This document shows positions 1 to 11,199 of a DNA stretch of 64,000 nt, piece after piece. Source of the DNA: Epiperipatus broadwayi (lineage: Eukaryota > Onychophora > Udeonychophora > Euonychophora > Peripatidae); NCBI GenBank assembly GCA_028023455.1, contig JAQFVV010012394.1:19488353-19552352 (forward strand), written 5' to 3'. The position numbers and the translations under genes are program-made. Position 1 is the first letter of the stretch; each line of letters begins with the position of its first letter. The notes under the pieces are model-generated. The model did no database searches. It saw only the letters and a list, made by a program, of their open reading frames with translations, and had not been told where the DNA came from.

Positions 1-190
1 AGGTGCAGTGCTCTCAGATCCAAGGCTCCTCACTGACGAAGGCCACAAGCCAGAAACTAGTATGGGGATATTGGATGAGTAGGCACTAGATGGGGATTTT
101 ATGCACAAGCCTTCTGGCATCCATTGATTACTCTAGCTTGCTGTGTGTGGCAATACACATAGTGAGTTTTGCCTGTTTTAAGATTTTTTT
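1..190 (+). mobile_element. HHR-bearing repeat, cut by window edge
   Basis: The left edge holds a repeat that recurs, rearranged, on the minus strand at 51225-51421. Both share the HHR 3' half, the following stretch with GAGTAGGCACTAGAT, and a tail with CTTCTGGCATCCATTGATT. Here the ribozyme is complete (18-76). The repeat fades out near 180-190. Its true left end may lie outside the window. No reading frame is present. HHRs of this type are known from pseudo-LTRs of Penelope-like elements and from small non-coding retrozymes; which of the two this is cannot be told from the fragment. Confidence 0.6.
18..76 (+). ncRNA. Type I hammerhead ribozyme
   Basis: The conserved core strand CTGACGA is at 33-39 and GAAA at 53-56. 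Stem II is GGC (41-43) with GCC (49-51), flanked by an A-A mismatch. Stem III is the very short self-complementary ACTAGT (56-61). The cleavage position follows A62 (GTA). Stem I pairs CCTCA (28-32) with TGGGG (63-67), then an internal loop, then ATCCAA (18-23) with TTGGAT (71-76). An internal loop in stem I facing the stem II loop is the usual layout of active type I ribozymes. The tiny stem III suggests action as a dimer. The weak point is the first stem II pair. Confidence 0.72.
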
Positions 191-1541
191 GTACTAAAAA
201 AAAAGTTGTAAATCAATATTATGGCAGATGGAATATACATTATTATGTGATAAATTCCAAGAAGTTCATGGACATATAATAACACTAATCTTAAAGTTTT
301 GGTCATGTATGCAATGGTAATTTTTTTAAAGCAAATAGCTTTTATGATTCTGTATATAATTTATATTTATATGAGAGATGAACATATATCCATTTTTCAT
401 AAAGACAATGTAATTGATTTGAATCCATTTTATGTTAGGATTCATATATAATTTGTTAAAAAAGTTTGCATTAAGATTATCTCATAGACAGATCAGCATT
501 AGGTTGGCCCAAACAATACATAACATCTATCTTTTATTATTTTGTTGTAGTATTTTTCAAGATTAATAATTCTTTCAGGTCTTCAATAATAGAAGAAAGT
601 TTAGCAAGTTTGTCTTAGGATATATTTGTTTTGGTACAAGTTGCATTGGCAATTTAGAATTTTAAATTCTCAAATCTGATTGTATTTTTTTTTTTGACAA
701 CATAAGTTACATATATATATTAAGTTAATTAAAGAGATTTAAAAAAGGAGAGAAATAAAGAGAATAACTAAAAGTCACTTTAATTTGTGCTAAGATAAGG
801 GTAAATTCTTATCACAAATCAATTACAAATACTTAACCTTAAAATGACAGCATTCTTTCACCCTAATTAAAGATGGTGACCAAAGGGAAGAAAAGATGAT
901 TCTGAAACCAAAATTAAATTAAAATTTTGTCAAAGTTAACAGGTGTCAACAGGATGTGTGCAGCAGACTAAAAATCAGGAAGACTAAAAAGCAAGTATAT
1001 TGTGCATTGGTTGTCTTAGAATCTCGTTTTCATTTGCCTGGTGACCTGAAATAGCTATTTGATTTAAATTAATTTTCTCTGCATCATATAAAATGCGCTA
1101 AGCTACTCTCTCCAATGGACTGAATTGTTGTAATATGCATGAATAGAGAAGAGTTCGTTTGCTGATGTTTCTTCTTCCTGAAGTCATAGTAATACCGTGA
1201 GTGAAGCCATCACCTACCTGAATCTTTGGACCCCAGATTATCTACAAGGTGTAAGAAGAGTGAACAGTGGATTCCTCTCAAGACAAACCCATGCAGGGTA
1301 AACTACTCAGTACTATTCGTGAACAATTAAATTTGCCGATAAGAAACTTTGTTGCATAAATTAGAAGTGACCACTTTCTTGAACTATAATGATACCAATG
1401 TTGTATTGAATCAGATTACTAAAAATCGAAATCTTAAGAGCATTAATTTTTAATAACTATTTAATTTTGATTTTATATTTTTATTCTCTTAGTAATATTT
1501 GTTAGTTATTAATAGGATAAAATTGTTTAAATTTAAACCTT
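191..1541. other. AT-rich intergenic DNA, no gene seen
   Basis: No open frame with recognisable motifs and no clear repeat structure. Short poly-A/T runs only. Confidence 0.6.
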
Positions 1542-1546
1542 ATTAC

Positions 1547-2238
1547 TGTCATATCTGACCTTGTTTTCAGAAGTAGACTTGTCCAGGTTCCTTCCTTATC
1601 TGATCGGAGATTGAGCACACATTTCCGCTAACCAATGTGTAAACATGTCGATTACCAATGTATAAACATAGCCAAAGGGTAAAACATAAGTGTGGCCAAT
1701 GTGTAAACGTGTGTAAAATCCTACCATTGGTTATGCTCTCTGAATCTGATTGCTGCCAGTAAGGTAGGGGATCTGGCAATAAATCGTCAGCCTTTTTGGA
1801 GGCAAGCCAGAGAATGTCTGTCTACCTATACAACTGAACTTGCTCTCCACTGAAACCACTTCCAAAAGTGTTGTTTCTACTATATTCACTACCGGTATGT
1901 TTACACAGTGAGGCAAATCCTATTAGGACTGGCAGCTGCTATGACTATGTCAGACTCTAGGCAAGCTGTTTAGTCATTTAACAAACTTGAGGCAAGCTGT
2001 CCAGTACAGCCAGAAGAGTTAAGACTAGAACTTACGAGACAAGCTAAATATACAGTTGGAAGTGTCATTCGGCACAATCAGTCCTTATTAGCTAAGTTAT
2101 ATGTCAAATTGTTTTTATTGATTGTATAATATGTATGTGTATTTTATAATAAATTGTATATATTGAATAGTGAGTATTTATATTTTTGATATTACTGTTG
2201 GTTTGAGTCTGAAACCTGCAATTCAGCCAAACGCAACA
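1547..2238 (+). mobile_element. Probable solo LTR with 5-bp target duplication
   Basis: A 692-bp block begins TGTCATATCTGACC and ends AACGCAACA, so it has the TG...CA ends of an LTR. It is flanked on both sides by the identical 5-mer ATTAC (1542-1546 and 2239-2243), the duplication length made by most LTR retrotransposon integrases. An AATAAA at 2148-2153, about 90 bp before the end, would fit the poly-A signal of the R region. Short internal repeats lie at 1630-1715 (CCAATGTGTAAAC variants) and 1961-2010 (GAGGCAAGCTGT). No coding sequence adjoins it, which suggests recombination between two LTRs removed the body. No second copy is present, so the assignment rests on ends plus duplication. 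Confidence 0.55.
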
Positions 2239-2243
2239 ATTAC

Positions 2244-3640
2244 TTTACTGACTAAATTGCCAATGCTGTATTAGCAAATACAATCCTCTGGGTGCAGCAA
2301 ATAATTTGATAATAGTAACTAATAAAAATAAGGGAGTGGGCCAGTGAATTCTTGGATAGAATTCTGGTGCCTTTCAAATAAATTAAAAGCTGGTTCTTTT
2401 CTCACTATTATTCAAGTTTAGTTATGTTAAGTGATGTTGTATGACCAGGAAAAATAATTGCGTTTGATAAAATTACCTGACCTATTCTAATTAGGGAATT
2501 AGCAAATCAAAGTAATTTGGTCTCGAATACGAAACATATAAAGCATATAAACCCTAAGTTATACCACTGGACAGTACAATAATATAAAGATTAGACTCTT
2601 GTTAATATTGCTTGGGAAATCATAAACATAAATGAAAAATAATCAAATGATATGATGTTCAGTTATTAGAAGTAGCAGAGTTGGAATTTCGGTCCAAGGA
2701 TCTTCAGCTCTCTCATTACATTGAACTATGCAGGCTTAAATAAATGATTAAAGGAATAGTACTTAATCTTACAGTATTTTTATGTATTTGCAACTTGAAT
2801 AATAAATTATATATGGTTATATATTTGAAAGGTTTTAGATTTAATAATTTTTTATTTTTATAAATACATGTTATACTTTCGAAAGAGATTTATTTAGTTT
2901 ACTAATTTAATATTATTAAGTATTGTGTGGAATTTTTTTTATGAAATCTATAAATATCACTATATATATATATTACTTTATTTAGTAAACTATCATGGAT
3001 TTTAATTAATGCAGTGCTGAAATATGTGTTTCGAAATCTATAGTTATTTTCTAATTGAAGATATTTTTTGTACTATCAGTAATTTATGATTAAATCCATA
3101 TTCGAATATTGATAACTTCTGCTCTGTGAGTTGTTTTTAATATACATTATCTGTGTCTTGTTATCATGATTGCTTAGTAAATACCTGTTCAGATATTATT
3201 GGATGAGCAAGGTATATAATTCTATTTGTTAAAAACATCAAATCCAAGGTTTATTTGCATTTTGCTCTGATTTTATGACCAATTTTATCTTATCATAGTT
3301 CTTTTTATTCTTGATTTTAATGATCTGCATTCTTATTATATTGTATCATTTTTAAATATACCATTTTGTAATATAGCTTTTGTAATTTTTGTATACCTAT
3401 AATTATAATTATTTAAATGATTTAATTAGAAAAAAATAAGTTTTTAAAAAGTATAGTTTTTATTTTCTAAAAGTTACTTATATGAACAACTATTAAGAGT
3501 AAATACTTTATATAATATAATGGAAACTATTTAGGCTTAGAGAACCATAAACATGGCTACAGTAATGGTAAGCTTAAGCATAAATGACAACTTTCGAAGT
3601 TAAAGTAATTTTACTACAGAAACTTTAAACACTAATATAT
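2244..3640. other. AT-rich intergenic DNA, no gene seen
   Basis: No coding signal and no structured repeat recognised. Confidence 0.6.
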
Positions 3641-3659
3641 AAATGAAAGCTTTTATAAA

Positions 3660-4166
3660 AGACTGCAACAGAACACAAAAGAAGAAAGACAACATCTGAC
3701 TATACCCTACATACCTGCAGTGGCAAAAAAACTTCAGTATAAAATATTACAGAAGGAATTCAAATTCGGATTCAGAACCCCTCCAAACACCAATAGGCTC
3801 ATCAACAATACTAAAGACAAAAGAAACATCGAAGAAACCCCCCATGTAGTTTATAGAATTGTGTGCCTGCAGACAGGTTGTGATTCAGTTTATTATGGTG
3901 AAACTCGGGCCACAGTGGGCAATAGACTGGCTCAGCATAAATATGTATACACAAGAGCTACAACCAAAAAAGAAGGCAGCTCAGTATTTGTTGACCATCA
4001 GCAGGAACACAACCACAAATTTGAGCCCGCCAAGACCGACATCGTATGCACAGAAAGAAACGATGTCAAGAGGAAGGTCAAAGAAGCATGTTTCATCACC
4101 AGCGATGCCAGAGCAATAAACAGAAAGGACACGTGCTTTGCGATATCGAAAAAATGGATGATATAA
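3660..4166 (+). pseudogene. Penelope-like element, GIY-YIG endonuclease fragment
   Basis: This is the C-terminal part of a Penelope-like polymerase: the end of the RT-to-nuclease linker and a GIY-YIG domain. The frame is readable upstream of the first ATG (3720) and contains the linker motif TIPYIP. The nuclease shows VVYRIVC (GIY equivalent), VYYGET (YIG equivalent), then a conserved R and the LAQHK helix. It ends with INRKDTCFAISKKW, closely matching the end of the elements at 45-47.6 kb. The divergence shows a separate subfamily or an older copy. The reverse transcriptase is missing, so the piece is 5'-truncated, as is usual for retroelements. GACTATGAATATG follows the stop in both subfamilies. 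Confidence 0.85.
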
Positions 4167-4794
4167 GCGATTTGCATACAATTAACAATATGAAAAGGAC
4201 TATGAATATGGAACTGCAAGGGCTCTGGAAGTGCTAAGTCTAAAAGATAGAATAGATAAAAAAAAGCCTACTAATTAATAAACTTAAAAGTTTCACCGTA
4301 ACGCAATTAGTTTTAGTGTATTAGTAATAAATGAATATTAAGAGTTATTACATTATTTCATTATCCATTGTTAAATCCACATTGGCAAATCATAGATGGT
4401 TTTGCAAGTGCAGATTTGATGTTAAATCTGAAATTAGTAATGAAATAAAGTATAATAAATATAAATACAAACTATACACTTTTGTTCAGAAACAAGCATT
4501 GAAGACTTAACTAATTTTAGCTATTTAAAGATAACTGAACATATTAAAGGTATTTTGATAGTTTAATTGCAGAATTAATCAAGTAAATGAAAATCAAAAT
4601 TGTAGAGAAAATTTTTTTTTGACAATTTATGCCTACTAAATGGTACAAATTATACATTTTTTCACACAATAGTAAGAACTATAATGATTTAATTTTCATT
4701 AAATATACTTCCATCAAACTAGAAATCATTTATTCAAAATTTTACTGGATCCTATTCAAAAATAATAGCATAATTTAATTTCATATATAATATA

Positions 4795-5862
4795 CCTGGG
4801 TCTCTTTTTACGCGGACTTATTTAACACGATTTTGAAGTTACACGATTCGTGTTTCACCGGAAGTTGAACTCCGACATTGCGCTATTATTTTAAATAATA
4901 AATTTCGCGCACTTGCGTTATATTGAAAGTAATAGCACATTATTGGAATTCGACTTTCAACTTAGTAATTTCAATATTTTCAGTGCTTTATAATAGTAAG
5001 ATTTTATGCAATAATGAAATTAAAATCATGATTTCCACATTTTATGTATACACACATTAAATTTTACAAGATTATAATGTAAATTTGTTCAAACATTGTG
5101 CGTGTTAATTTTGCATTTTAAATCACATTCTGTTTTTGCTTTTTAAAAAAGAACGTAATCAATTTTTAATCATTTAGTGTCCACAAGTTTATTTTTAAAA
5201 GATCAGTAATAGCAGTGGGCACAATTAAATTTGACAATTAAAAATTAAAATCTGATTTTTAATTGTAATTAACAATTTAACAATTACTTACGGTGACTTG
5301 AAATAATGTGATGTGAAATTTGATTTTTAAACTGAATTGAAAATTAAAGACAAAAATAAGAATTTAATTTTTAGTTGTTAGTTTCATAAACAATTAATAA
5401 AATCATCATCTCAAAGATTAATTACTAATTACGTTGTCACCAGAAAACCATTGACACAACATGAGTGTGAAGTTGGCGCTCGTTGTTTGCAAACGAACGT
5501 GTTTTTCTGCAAATAGCTATAATAATTAAAACATGTATAAAAAAATGTAAATTACTGTACTGTAAATTATGCATAAAAATATATTATTTTGAATAAAATT
5601 AAATATTATAGTTAAAAAAAAGTTTGTCTTGTATCAATTTTTTTCAAATTTGAAATTTTTTATTAGTCATATTTTATTTCTTTATTTTTTTTTTGCCGAA
5701 TTTTAAAGTAATTTTATGTTGGTGCTTTGCTTTTACGCGAATTTTGAAAAATCACAGACCACATCCCCCCTTTTTCAATGTAAGTTACGTCTATTTTTGC
5801 ACGATTTCGTTTGCGCGTGTTTTCTGAGGAACCTATCTATCGCGTAAAAGGAGACCCAGGTG
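4795..5862 (+). mobile_element. Internally deleted pogo/Tigger-type transposon, copy 1
   Basis: Terminal inverted repeats CCTGGGTCTC...TTTTACGCG (left) and the complement of CACCTGGGTCTCCTTTT (right) bound a 1.07-kb element. TA dinucleotides sit outside both ends (4793-4794, 5863-5864), the target duplication of Tc1/mariner-pogo elements. A second copy in opposite orientation lies at 21788-22911 and shares both ends and the interior. Around 5399-5520 is a broken stretch matching the transposase C-terminus seen more clearly in copy 2 (frame with SSQRLITNYV). No catalytic domain survives, so it is non-autonomous. Confidence 0.8.
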
Positions 5863-5864
5863 TA

Positions 5865-8086
5865 TTGGAATTTCTATCTAACCTCTTCCAAACAAATTTT
5901 CTTGATTATACATCAATTTTGCAATATTTGATAAAAATAATGCATAATGTTTTAGAACAAAAATGTATTGAAAAGATAATACAGATGATTAAATAAAATT
6001 AATAATAGAATATTTATTATATATGGAGTAATCATAAACCCTCGTTTGATAATGAATGCAAAATTGAACTCTAAAACCATCTCATGTGGTCTTTTATGAT
6101 ATTTACTATTCGATGAGATTGCTTTTAAGATGTCATTTTGTTATGCTATTGCTGTTAGTTTTGTTGGTGTTAATTGTATATATTAATTGTCTAGAATGTG
6201 ATTTTGATTCTGTATGACCACACCTATACCTCTCTTAGCACTTTATGCGAAAATTCACAATAGCGATCATTAATTTGTACTCACTATTTTGATTTACCAT
6301 CGATTATTCACTATAACGAGCATAAAAAAAATAAAAAGTTTTTTTGGTGGCCATTTTGTAAGATAGATGATGTCATAGGATAGTTATTAACGTTATGTCA
6401 TTTTGATTATAAACCTAAAATACATTACAGTATTATATTTAATTTTCATCCAGCATCTTTGCAAGACAACTATTTTTTATTAATGATATATGCAAAATAA
6501 AGATTTTCATTGTTAATGATTACAAAACCCTTCAAAAAAAGTGTTTCATTCAGTATAATAAATCATCGAAATCATATTTAAATGATATACAATAACCATA
6601 TACATTAATACCGTATTAAAATTTAAAATGTGTACATTAGTTTAAAAAATATACACTGTATTTACTTATTTTTATGGATTAAAATTTTTACTAACAGTAA
6701 CTTTGCATGCTGCAAAAGTAATGGTTATTGGATTATAATTTAGCTATCATAATTGTTGTTTTGAAGAAAATAATAATAATAATTTCATAATAATGAACTT
6801 TATATGATCAAAAATTACTAAATCTAAATTAAAAATAATTTATTTGCTAGATTTTAAAACATCTCGTAATATTATCGCATATGTATAAAAATGTAAGACT
6901 CAAAAAAAAAAATTATTCAGCATAAAGCTGTTAAATAAATGTATTTTCGGTTTTAAAAAATGTATGCAAAATTGCCTACAAATAAACTGAAAAAGATTCA
7001 TGTTTTTAATATTTATTTAAAAAATTTGATTGCACTAATCAAAAATTTTTAAATCATTTCAAAGAACATGTCTACTGCACTTAATAAAATGTTGATTTCT
7101 TGGGCAAAAAAAATGCCTCAGCTACCATAAGTATTGGTATATAAAGTGATCTTTATTTAGATCAGCATAGTATATATTGTAAAAAAAAAAAAAGCCTTAA
7201 ATATTGATTACAATATACAAACACAATGCATTAGTTACATTTTTTTTTCTTTTTTAATACGTAAGAATATTCTTTTTTAAAGTAGTTTTGACAATTGACC
7301 GCATGCTAATTTTGCTACTCTTACACTAATGATAAATAAAGCCTTTATAATCAATTAAATAAGTTAGTAAACATTTTTTTTTAATTCTAAATAATTTCAT
7401 ATAAGTAATTTAATATAGTAGTACAAATTTCAAAAAAATAAAACTTCAATGTGGATTTTTTTTCAGCGCAATGAGAAACAGTTGTGCAGAAGAAAAAATA
7501 TTATTAACTACTACTTTCACTTTCATTTTGCTATACTTTTGAACAGTTAAAAAATACCTTTTTTTTCTAAAGATTGTATTTAAAAGTTTTTAGCTACATA
7601 TATTTTCAATTAGAATCATGGCTGCAACTAATATGACCACGAAAAAAATCAAGAAAATATATGATCTTGGAAACAGAAATGAATATCTTAAGTTGACTGG
7701 AAAGAGAAGGAAATCATGATATGAGCTTATCCACGTTTACCATTATTTATAAGAACAAATTCGAAATAGAACAAAGTATTCAAACTATCATAAATGTGTC
7801 CAAACTTTCCAAAATCATGAAATTAGGACATCCTATATATATATAAAAAATAATCCAAGAAGCACATCAAACATCATTTCTAAACTTTTTCTCTAGATCC
7901 TCAGCCATTATTTAGTGCACTTTTCCAAAAAACCAAGATCATCAAAGGATTTAGAAGACAATCATGGATCTGGGAATAAACAATTGATGACTTAGAAAAT
8001 TAGATAATTACCGATTGATGAATGGATATCCGGAAAGAGCAATTTTAAGATACATGTTTTTTATAGATTTAAATTTTATATAGAGA
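5865..8086. other. AT-rich DNA, no gene recognised
   Basis: Mostly low-complexity AT-rich sequence. A stretch around 7618-8040 is slightly less AT-rich and reads as short broken frames on the plus strand, but I could not assign it to any family. Confidence 0.5.
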
Positions 8087-8519
8087 GAGCTCGCAAAATG
8101 AGCTCTTAACAAGCTTTGCAGAAAATCCCCAACTCCAGACCGGTTTCTGCTACTGGCATCCTCAGTGAGGTGCTAGGATATTCAAGCATTACATTAAAAA
8201 TACTAGGACAAGCCCAGCACTTTATCTAATATATAAACTATTAAGTAGAAAATCAGAAATTTTCAGATATCCATATGTCTTCCAATCCAGCTATCTAACT
8301 TATAGCCATATGGATCTGAACTAAGTTCAAATACACCATATATTAATAGCTTTATCAATATAAATCGCCAAAGCCTTAATAGCAAAAAATAATATTACAA
8401 AAAAATTCAAGTCAGATGTCACATGACCTAATTTAATAAACTTGTATTTACATATGTTATATATAGACCTCGCAAAATAAACTCTTAACAAACAAGCTTT
8501 GCAGAATATCCCCAACCCA
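8087..8519 (-). mobile_element. Retrozyme/PLE-like HHR repeat, inverted copy
   Basis: The reverse complement of this block matches the direct copies at 8520-9290. Read on the minus strand it starts at 8519 with TGGGTTGGGGATATTC, which is exactly the first base after the cleavage position of this HHR family. It then runs through one full unit to its own HHR cleavage point (8138/8137) and about 50 nt further. No open reading frame. A start at the ribozyme cleavage site is what reverse transcription of a self-cleaved RNA would leave. Confidence 0.72.
8121..8183 (-). ncRNA. Type I hammerhead ribozyme
   Basis: On the minus strand the core CTGAGGA (8165-8159) matches CUGANGA. Stem II TGC-CAGTA-GCA follows (8158-8148), then GAAA (8147-8144) and the self-complementary stem III ACCGGT (8144-8139). 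Cleavage is expected after C at 8138 (GTC). Stem I pairs GAATATCC (8183-8176) with GGATTTTC (8128-8121), one mismatch, closed near the core by TCA with TGG. The inner and outer halves are separated by an internal loop. Confidence 0.72.
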
Positions 8520-8744
8520 ATTTTTTTTGTAATTTTATTTTTTGCTGTTAAGGCTTTGGTGATTTTATATTGCTAAAGCTATTAATATATCGGTGTATCC
8601 AAACTTAGTTCAGTCCCATATGACTATTTAAGTTAGATAGATGGATTGGAAGACATGGATGTCTGAAAATTTCAGATTTTCTATTTAATAGTTATACATT
8701 AGATAAAGTGCTGGGCTGGTCCTGGTATTTTTAATCTAATGCTT

Positions 8745-8807
8745 GAATATCCTAGCACTTCACTGAGGATGCCAGTAGCAGAAACCAGTCTGAGGTTGGG
8801 AATATTC
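8745..8807 (+). ncRNA. Type I hammerhead ribozyme
   Basis: Core CTGAGGA 8763-8769, stem II TGC-CAGTA-GCA 8770-8780, GAAA 8781-8784, stem III ACCAGT (8784-8789) with one C-A mismatch if self-paired, cleavage after C8790 (GTC). Stem I outer helix pairs GAATAT (8745-8750) with ATATTC (8802-8807). The stem III change makes this the weakest of the three copies in this cluster. Confidence 0.65.
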
Positions 8808-9120
8808 TACAAAACTGGTTAAGAGCTTATTTTGCGAGCTCTATATATAACATTTGTAAATACAAGCTTATTAAATTAGGTCCTGTGACATCTCACTTGA
8901 TTTTTTTTGTAATTATATTTTTTGCTAATTAAGACTTTGGTGATTTTATATTGTTAAAGCTATTAATATATGGTGTATCTGTTTCAGTCCCATATGGTTA
9001 TTTAAGTTAGATAGCTGGATTGGAAGACATATGGATGTCTGAAAAATTCAGATTTTCTACTTAATAGTTATACATTAGATAAAGTGCTGGGCTTGTCCTG
9101 ATATTTGTAATCTAATGCTT

Positions 9121-9183
9121 GAATATCCTAGCACCTCACTGAGGATGCCAATAGCAGAAACCGGTCTGGGTTTGGGGATATTC
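9121..9183 (+). ncRNA. Type I hammerhead ribozyme
   Basis: Core CTGAGGA 9139-9145, stem II TGC-CAATA-GCA 9146-9156, GAAA 9157-9160, stem III ACCGGT 9160-9165, cleavage after C9166 (GTC). Stem I has a perfect 8-bp outer helix, GAATATCC (9121-9128) with GGATATTC (9176-9183), and an inner helix CTCA with TGGG (9135-9138, 9167-9170) including one G-T pair. All bases of the catalytic core fit the CUGANGA...GAAA...UH consensus, so this copy could be active. Confidence 0.78.
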
Positions 9184-9967
9184 TGTGAAGCTTTTTAAAA
9201 CCTTATTTTGCGAGCTCTATATATAACATTTGTAAATAAAAGCTTATTAAATTAGGTCCTGTGACATCTGACTTGATTTTTTTGGTAATTTTTTGTAATA
9301 GATTTAAATTCCATTATCATACATATTTTAAGGACATTCTTGTGTACACAAATATATAATGTACATTAAGGGAGTTTTTTAATTACTATATATACTGGAT
9401 TGTTTGTTCATAGCTTATAATGTAATTTTTAGCTAGAATAGCAAGCCAAATTTTTGCCCATATGAAACCTTTATAACTATTTGTTTTTTATAGGATATTT
9501 TTGCTTAAGAATGAGTGTTGGAGAACTAATTGCACTCGCTAAGCAGTGTAAAAGGTGTATATAGATTCAATATTTAATGAGTTTTTACAATCTTTTACTA
9601 CTATGTGAAATTTTATGTGACTCACTTTTCTTCTAAATAAATGGTGAATTTATACCAATTAATGACAGAAAGTATTATCGTTTTTCTATTTATAACTTTA
9701 TCAATTTCTAGAACCTCAAATATTTTTCTTCATATATTTCTGCTTTATTTATTATTGGATCACTAATAGGAAGAATTCATAAACTGATACCTATTCCGAT
9801 TGCAGTTTGATATGTACGATTATAGCATTTCCTAACAAGATTAAGTACAATTTATTTCAAATGTCACTTTAGGTCAAGTTAGATCTTGGGTTCATCATCA
9901 TCATCAACCATTAATAATCCACTGCAGAATGAAGGTCTCTCCAAGTTCAATCCATCTTTTTCTATCT

Positions 9968-10361
9968 TTAGCTTCTCTTCTCCACATCACCCCTGCACAC
10001 TCTTATTTCATCCATCCATCTCACATGTGGTCTCTTTCTGGGTCTTTTACAATCTCTTGGAATCCAGTTTAAAATTTCAATTGTCCATCTATTATCATCT
10101 CTTCTAACAATATGTCCAGCCCAACTCCACTTCAGTCTTTTAATTTTTTCAATGAGGTCAGCCATACTTCTTTGAGTGGTCTGAAGTCTCTATTGCTCTT
10201 CTATTAAGTGTCCAAGTCTCAGATCCATAAGTAAGAACTGGCAAAACACATTTATTAAAAACCTTCCTTTTCAAACACATAGACATATTTCCTTTTAGTA
10301 TCAAGTTATTTCTACCAAAAGCACTCCAACCAAGCTTAATTCTATGATTAATTTCATCCAT
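9968..10361 (-). pseudogene. RTE-like LINE ORF, C-terminal region
   Basis: Two overlapping frames hold the region after the polymerase domain. The first (10361-10158) has VLPVLTYGSETWTLNRR, a hallmark of the thumb region of this LINE group. The second (10165-9968) has KRLKWSWAGHIVRRDDNRW and KRPRKRPHVRWMDEI, the tail typical of the proteins annotated as endonuclease-reverse transcriptase in many animal genomes. A frameshift separates the two. Together they cover nearly the whole C-terminus, so the 3' end of the element is complete. Confidence 0.85.
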
Positions 10362-10394
10362 TATATTTCCATCTGTATTAATGATCTGACCAAG

Positions 10395-11150
10395 TTATTT
10401 GTAACTGTTAACTTCTTCTAACTCATCATAATCAATCTTTATTTTCATATTTTGAGAAAATCTATTAAACATTACTTTAATCTTTTTAACATTTATCTTT
10501 AGTTCTACTTTCCTACTTTCATCTGATAACTCCTGCAACATTTTCTGTAGCTCTAAAGCATTATTTGCAAAAACAACTACATCATCTGCAAAATCTAAAT
10601 GACTTAAATAATCTCCATTTACTTTCACTCCTTTAGCTTCCCATTTTAATCCACAAAATACTTCTTGCAGCACTGCTGTAAAAAGTTTTGGCGATATAGA
10701 GTCACCCTGCCTTACATCCTTTTCAATGTTGATTTTCCTACTATCATTATGTAATTTAATTGTTGCTGTTGCATTTTTATAAATATTCTTTAAAATATGA
10801 CAATATCCTGGATCTACACCTTGATGATCCAATGCTTTAATCACTGGAGAAATATTTATAGAATCAAATGCCTTTTCATAGTCTACAAATCCTAAGCATA
10901 ATGGTAACTCATATTCATTTGTCCTTTCTATTAATTTCTCTCAATACCTGGATATGAACTAATGTACTAAAACCACTTTTAAATCCAGCTTGTTCTTTTG
11001 GTTGGTGGAAATCCAGTGTTTTCTGTAGATGAGTTGTAATTATTTTAGTAAAAATTTTGTATAAAACTGATAAAAGACTGATAGGTCTGTAATTTCTAAT
11101 ATCTTCTTTATCACCTTTTTTAAATATTAAATATTAATACTGCATTCTTC
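10395..11150 (-). pseudogene. RTE-like LINE reverse transcriptase domain
   Basis: The best frame (10844-10395) starts MIKALDHQGVDPGYCHILKN and holds the polymerase motifs VRQGDSISPKLFTAVLQ (motif B region) and HLDFADDVVVFAN (motif C, with FADD carrying the two catalytic aspartates). Upstream, between about 10850 and 11150, more of the fingers and palm can be read in other frames (traces of a GFVDYEKAFDSI-type motif A), broken by frameshifts. The neighbouring linker frame ends at 11200, so the domain order of the polyprotein is preserved. Confidence 0.85.
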
Positions 11151-11199
11151 CAATCATCTCGTACATCCTTATCATTTAGACATTTGGTATATAACTTTG

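Larger units (their letters stand above)
8520..9290 (+). mobile_element. Tandem dimer of the HHR repeat (retrozyme-like)
   Basis: Two direct copies of a unit of about 376-385 bp. The array starts at a T-rich stretch (TTTTTTGTAATTTT, 8520) and ends in the same phase near 9290, so it holds about two whole units. Each unit carries an HHR; the two cleavage points are 376 nt apart (8790/8791 and 9166/9167). Shared landmarks are GATAAAGTGCTGGGCT and GTGACATCTGACTTGATTT variants. There is no coding capacity. Tandem non-coding units with type I HHRs are the structure of metazoan retrozymes, which are mobilised by retroelement enzymes; PLE pseudo-LTRs are the alternative. Confidence 0.75.

Noticed and set aside
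5811-5996. 61-codon frame crossing the Tigger right end
   Set aside because: It starts in the inverted repeat and ends outside the element, so it is fortuitous.
7890-7920. CTGAGGATCTAGAGAAA on the minus strand as a hammerhead candidate
   Set aside because: Too short for stem II and no stem I partner.
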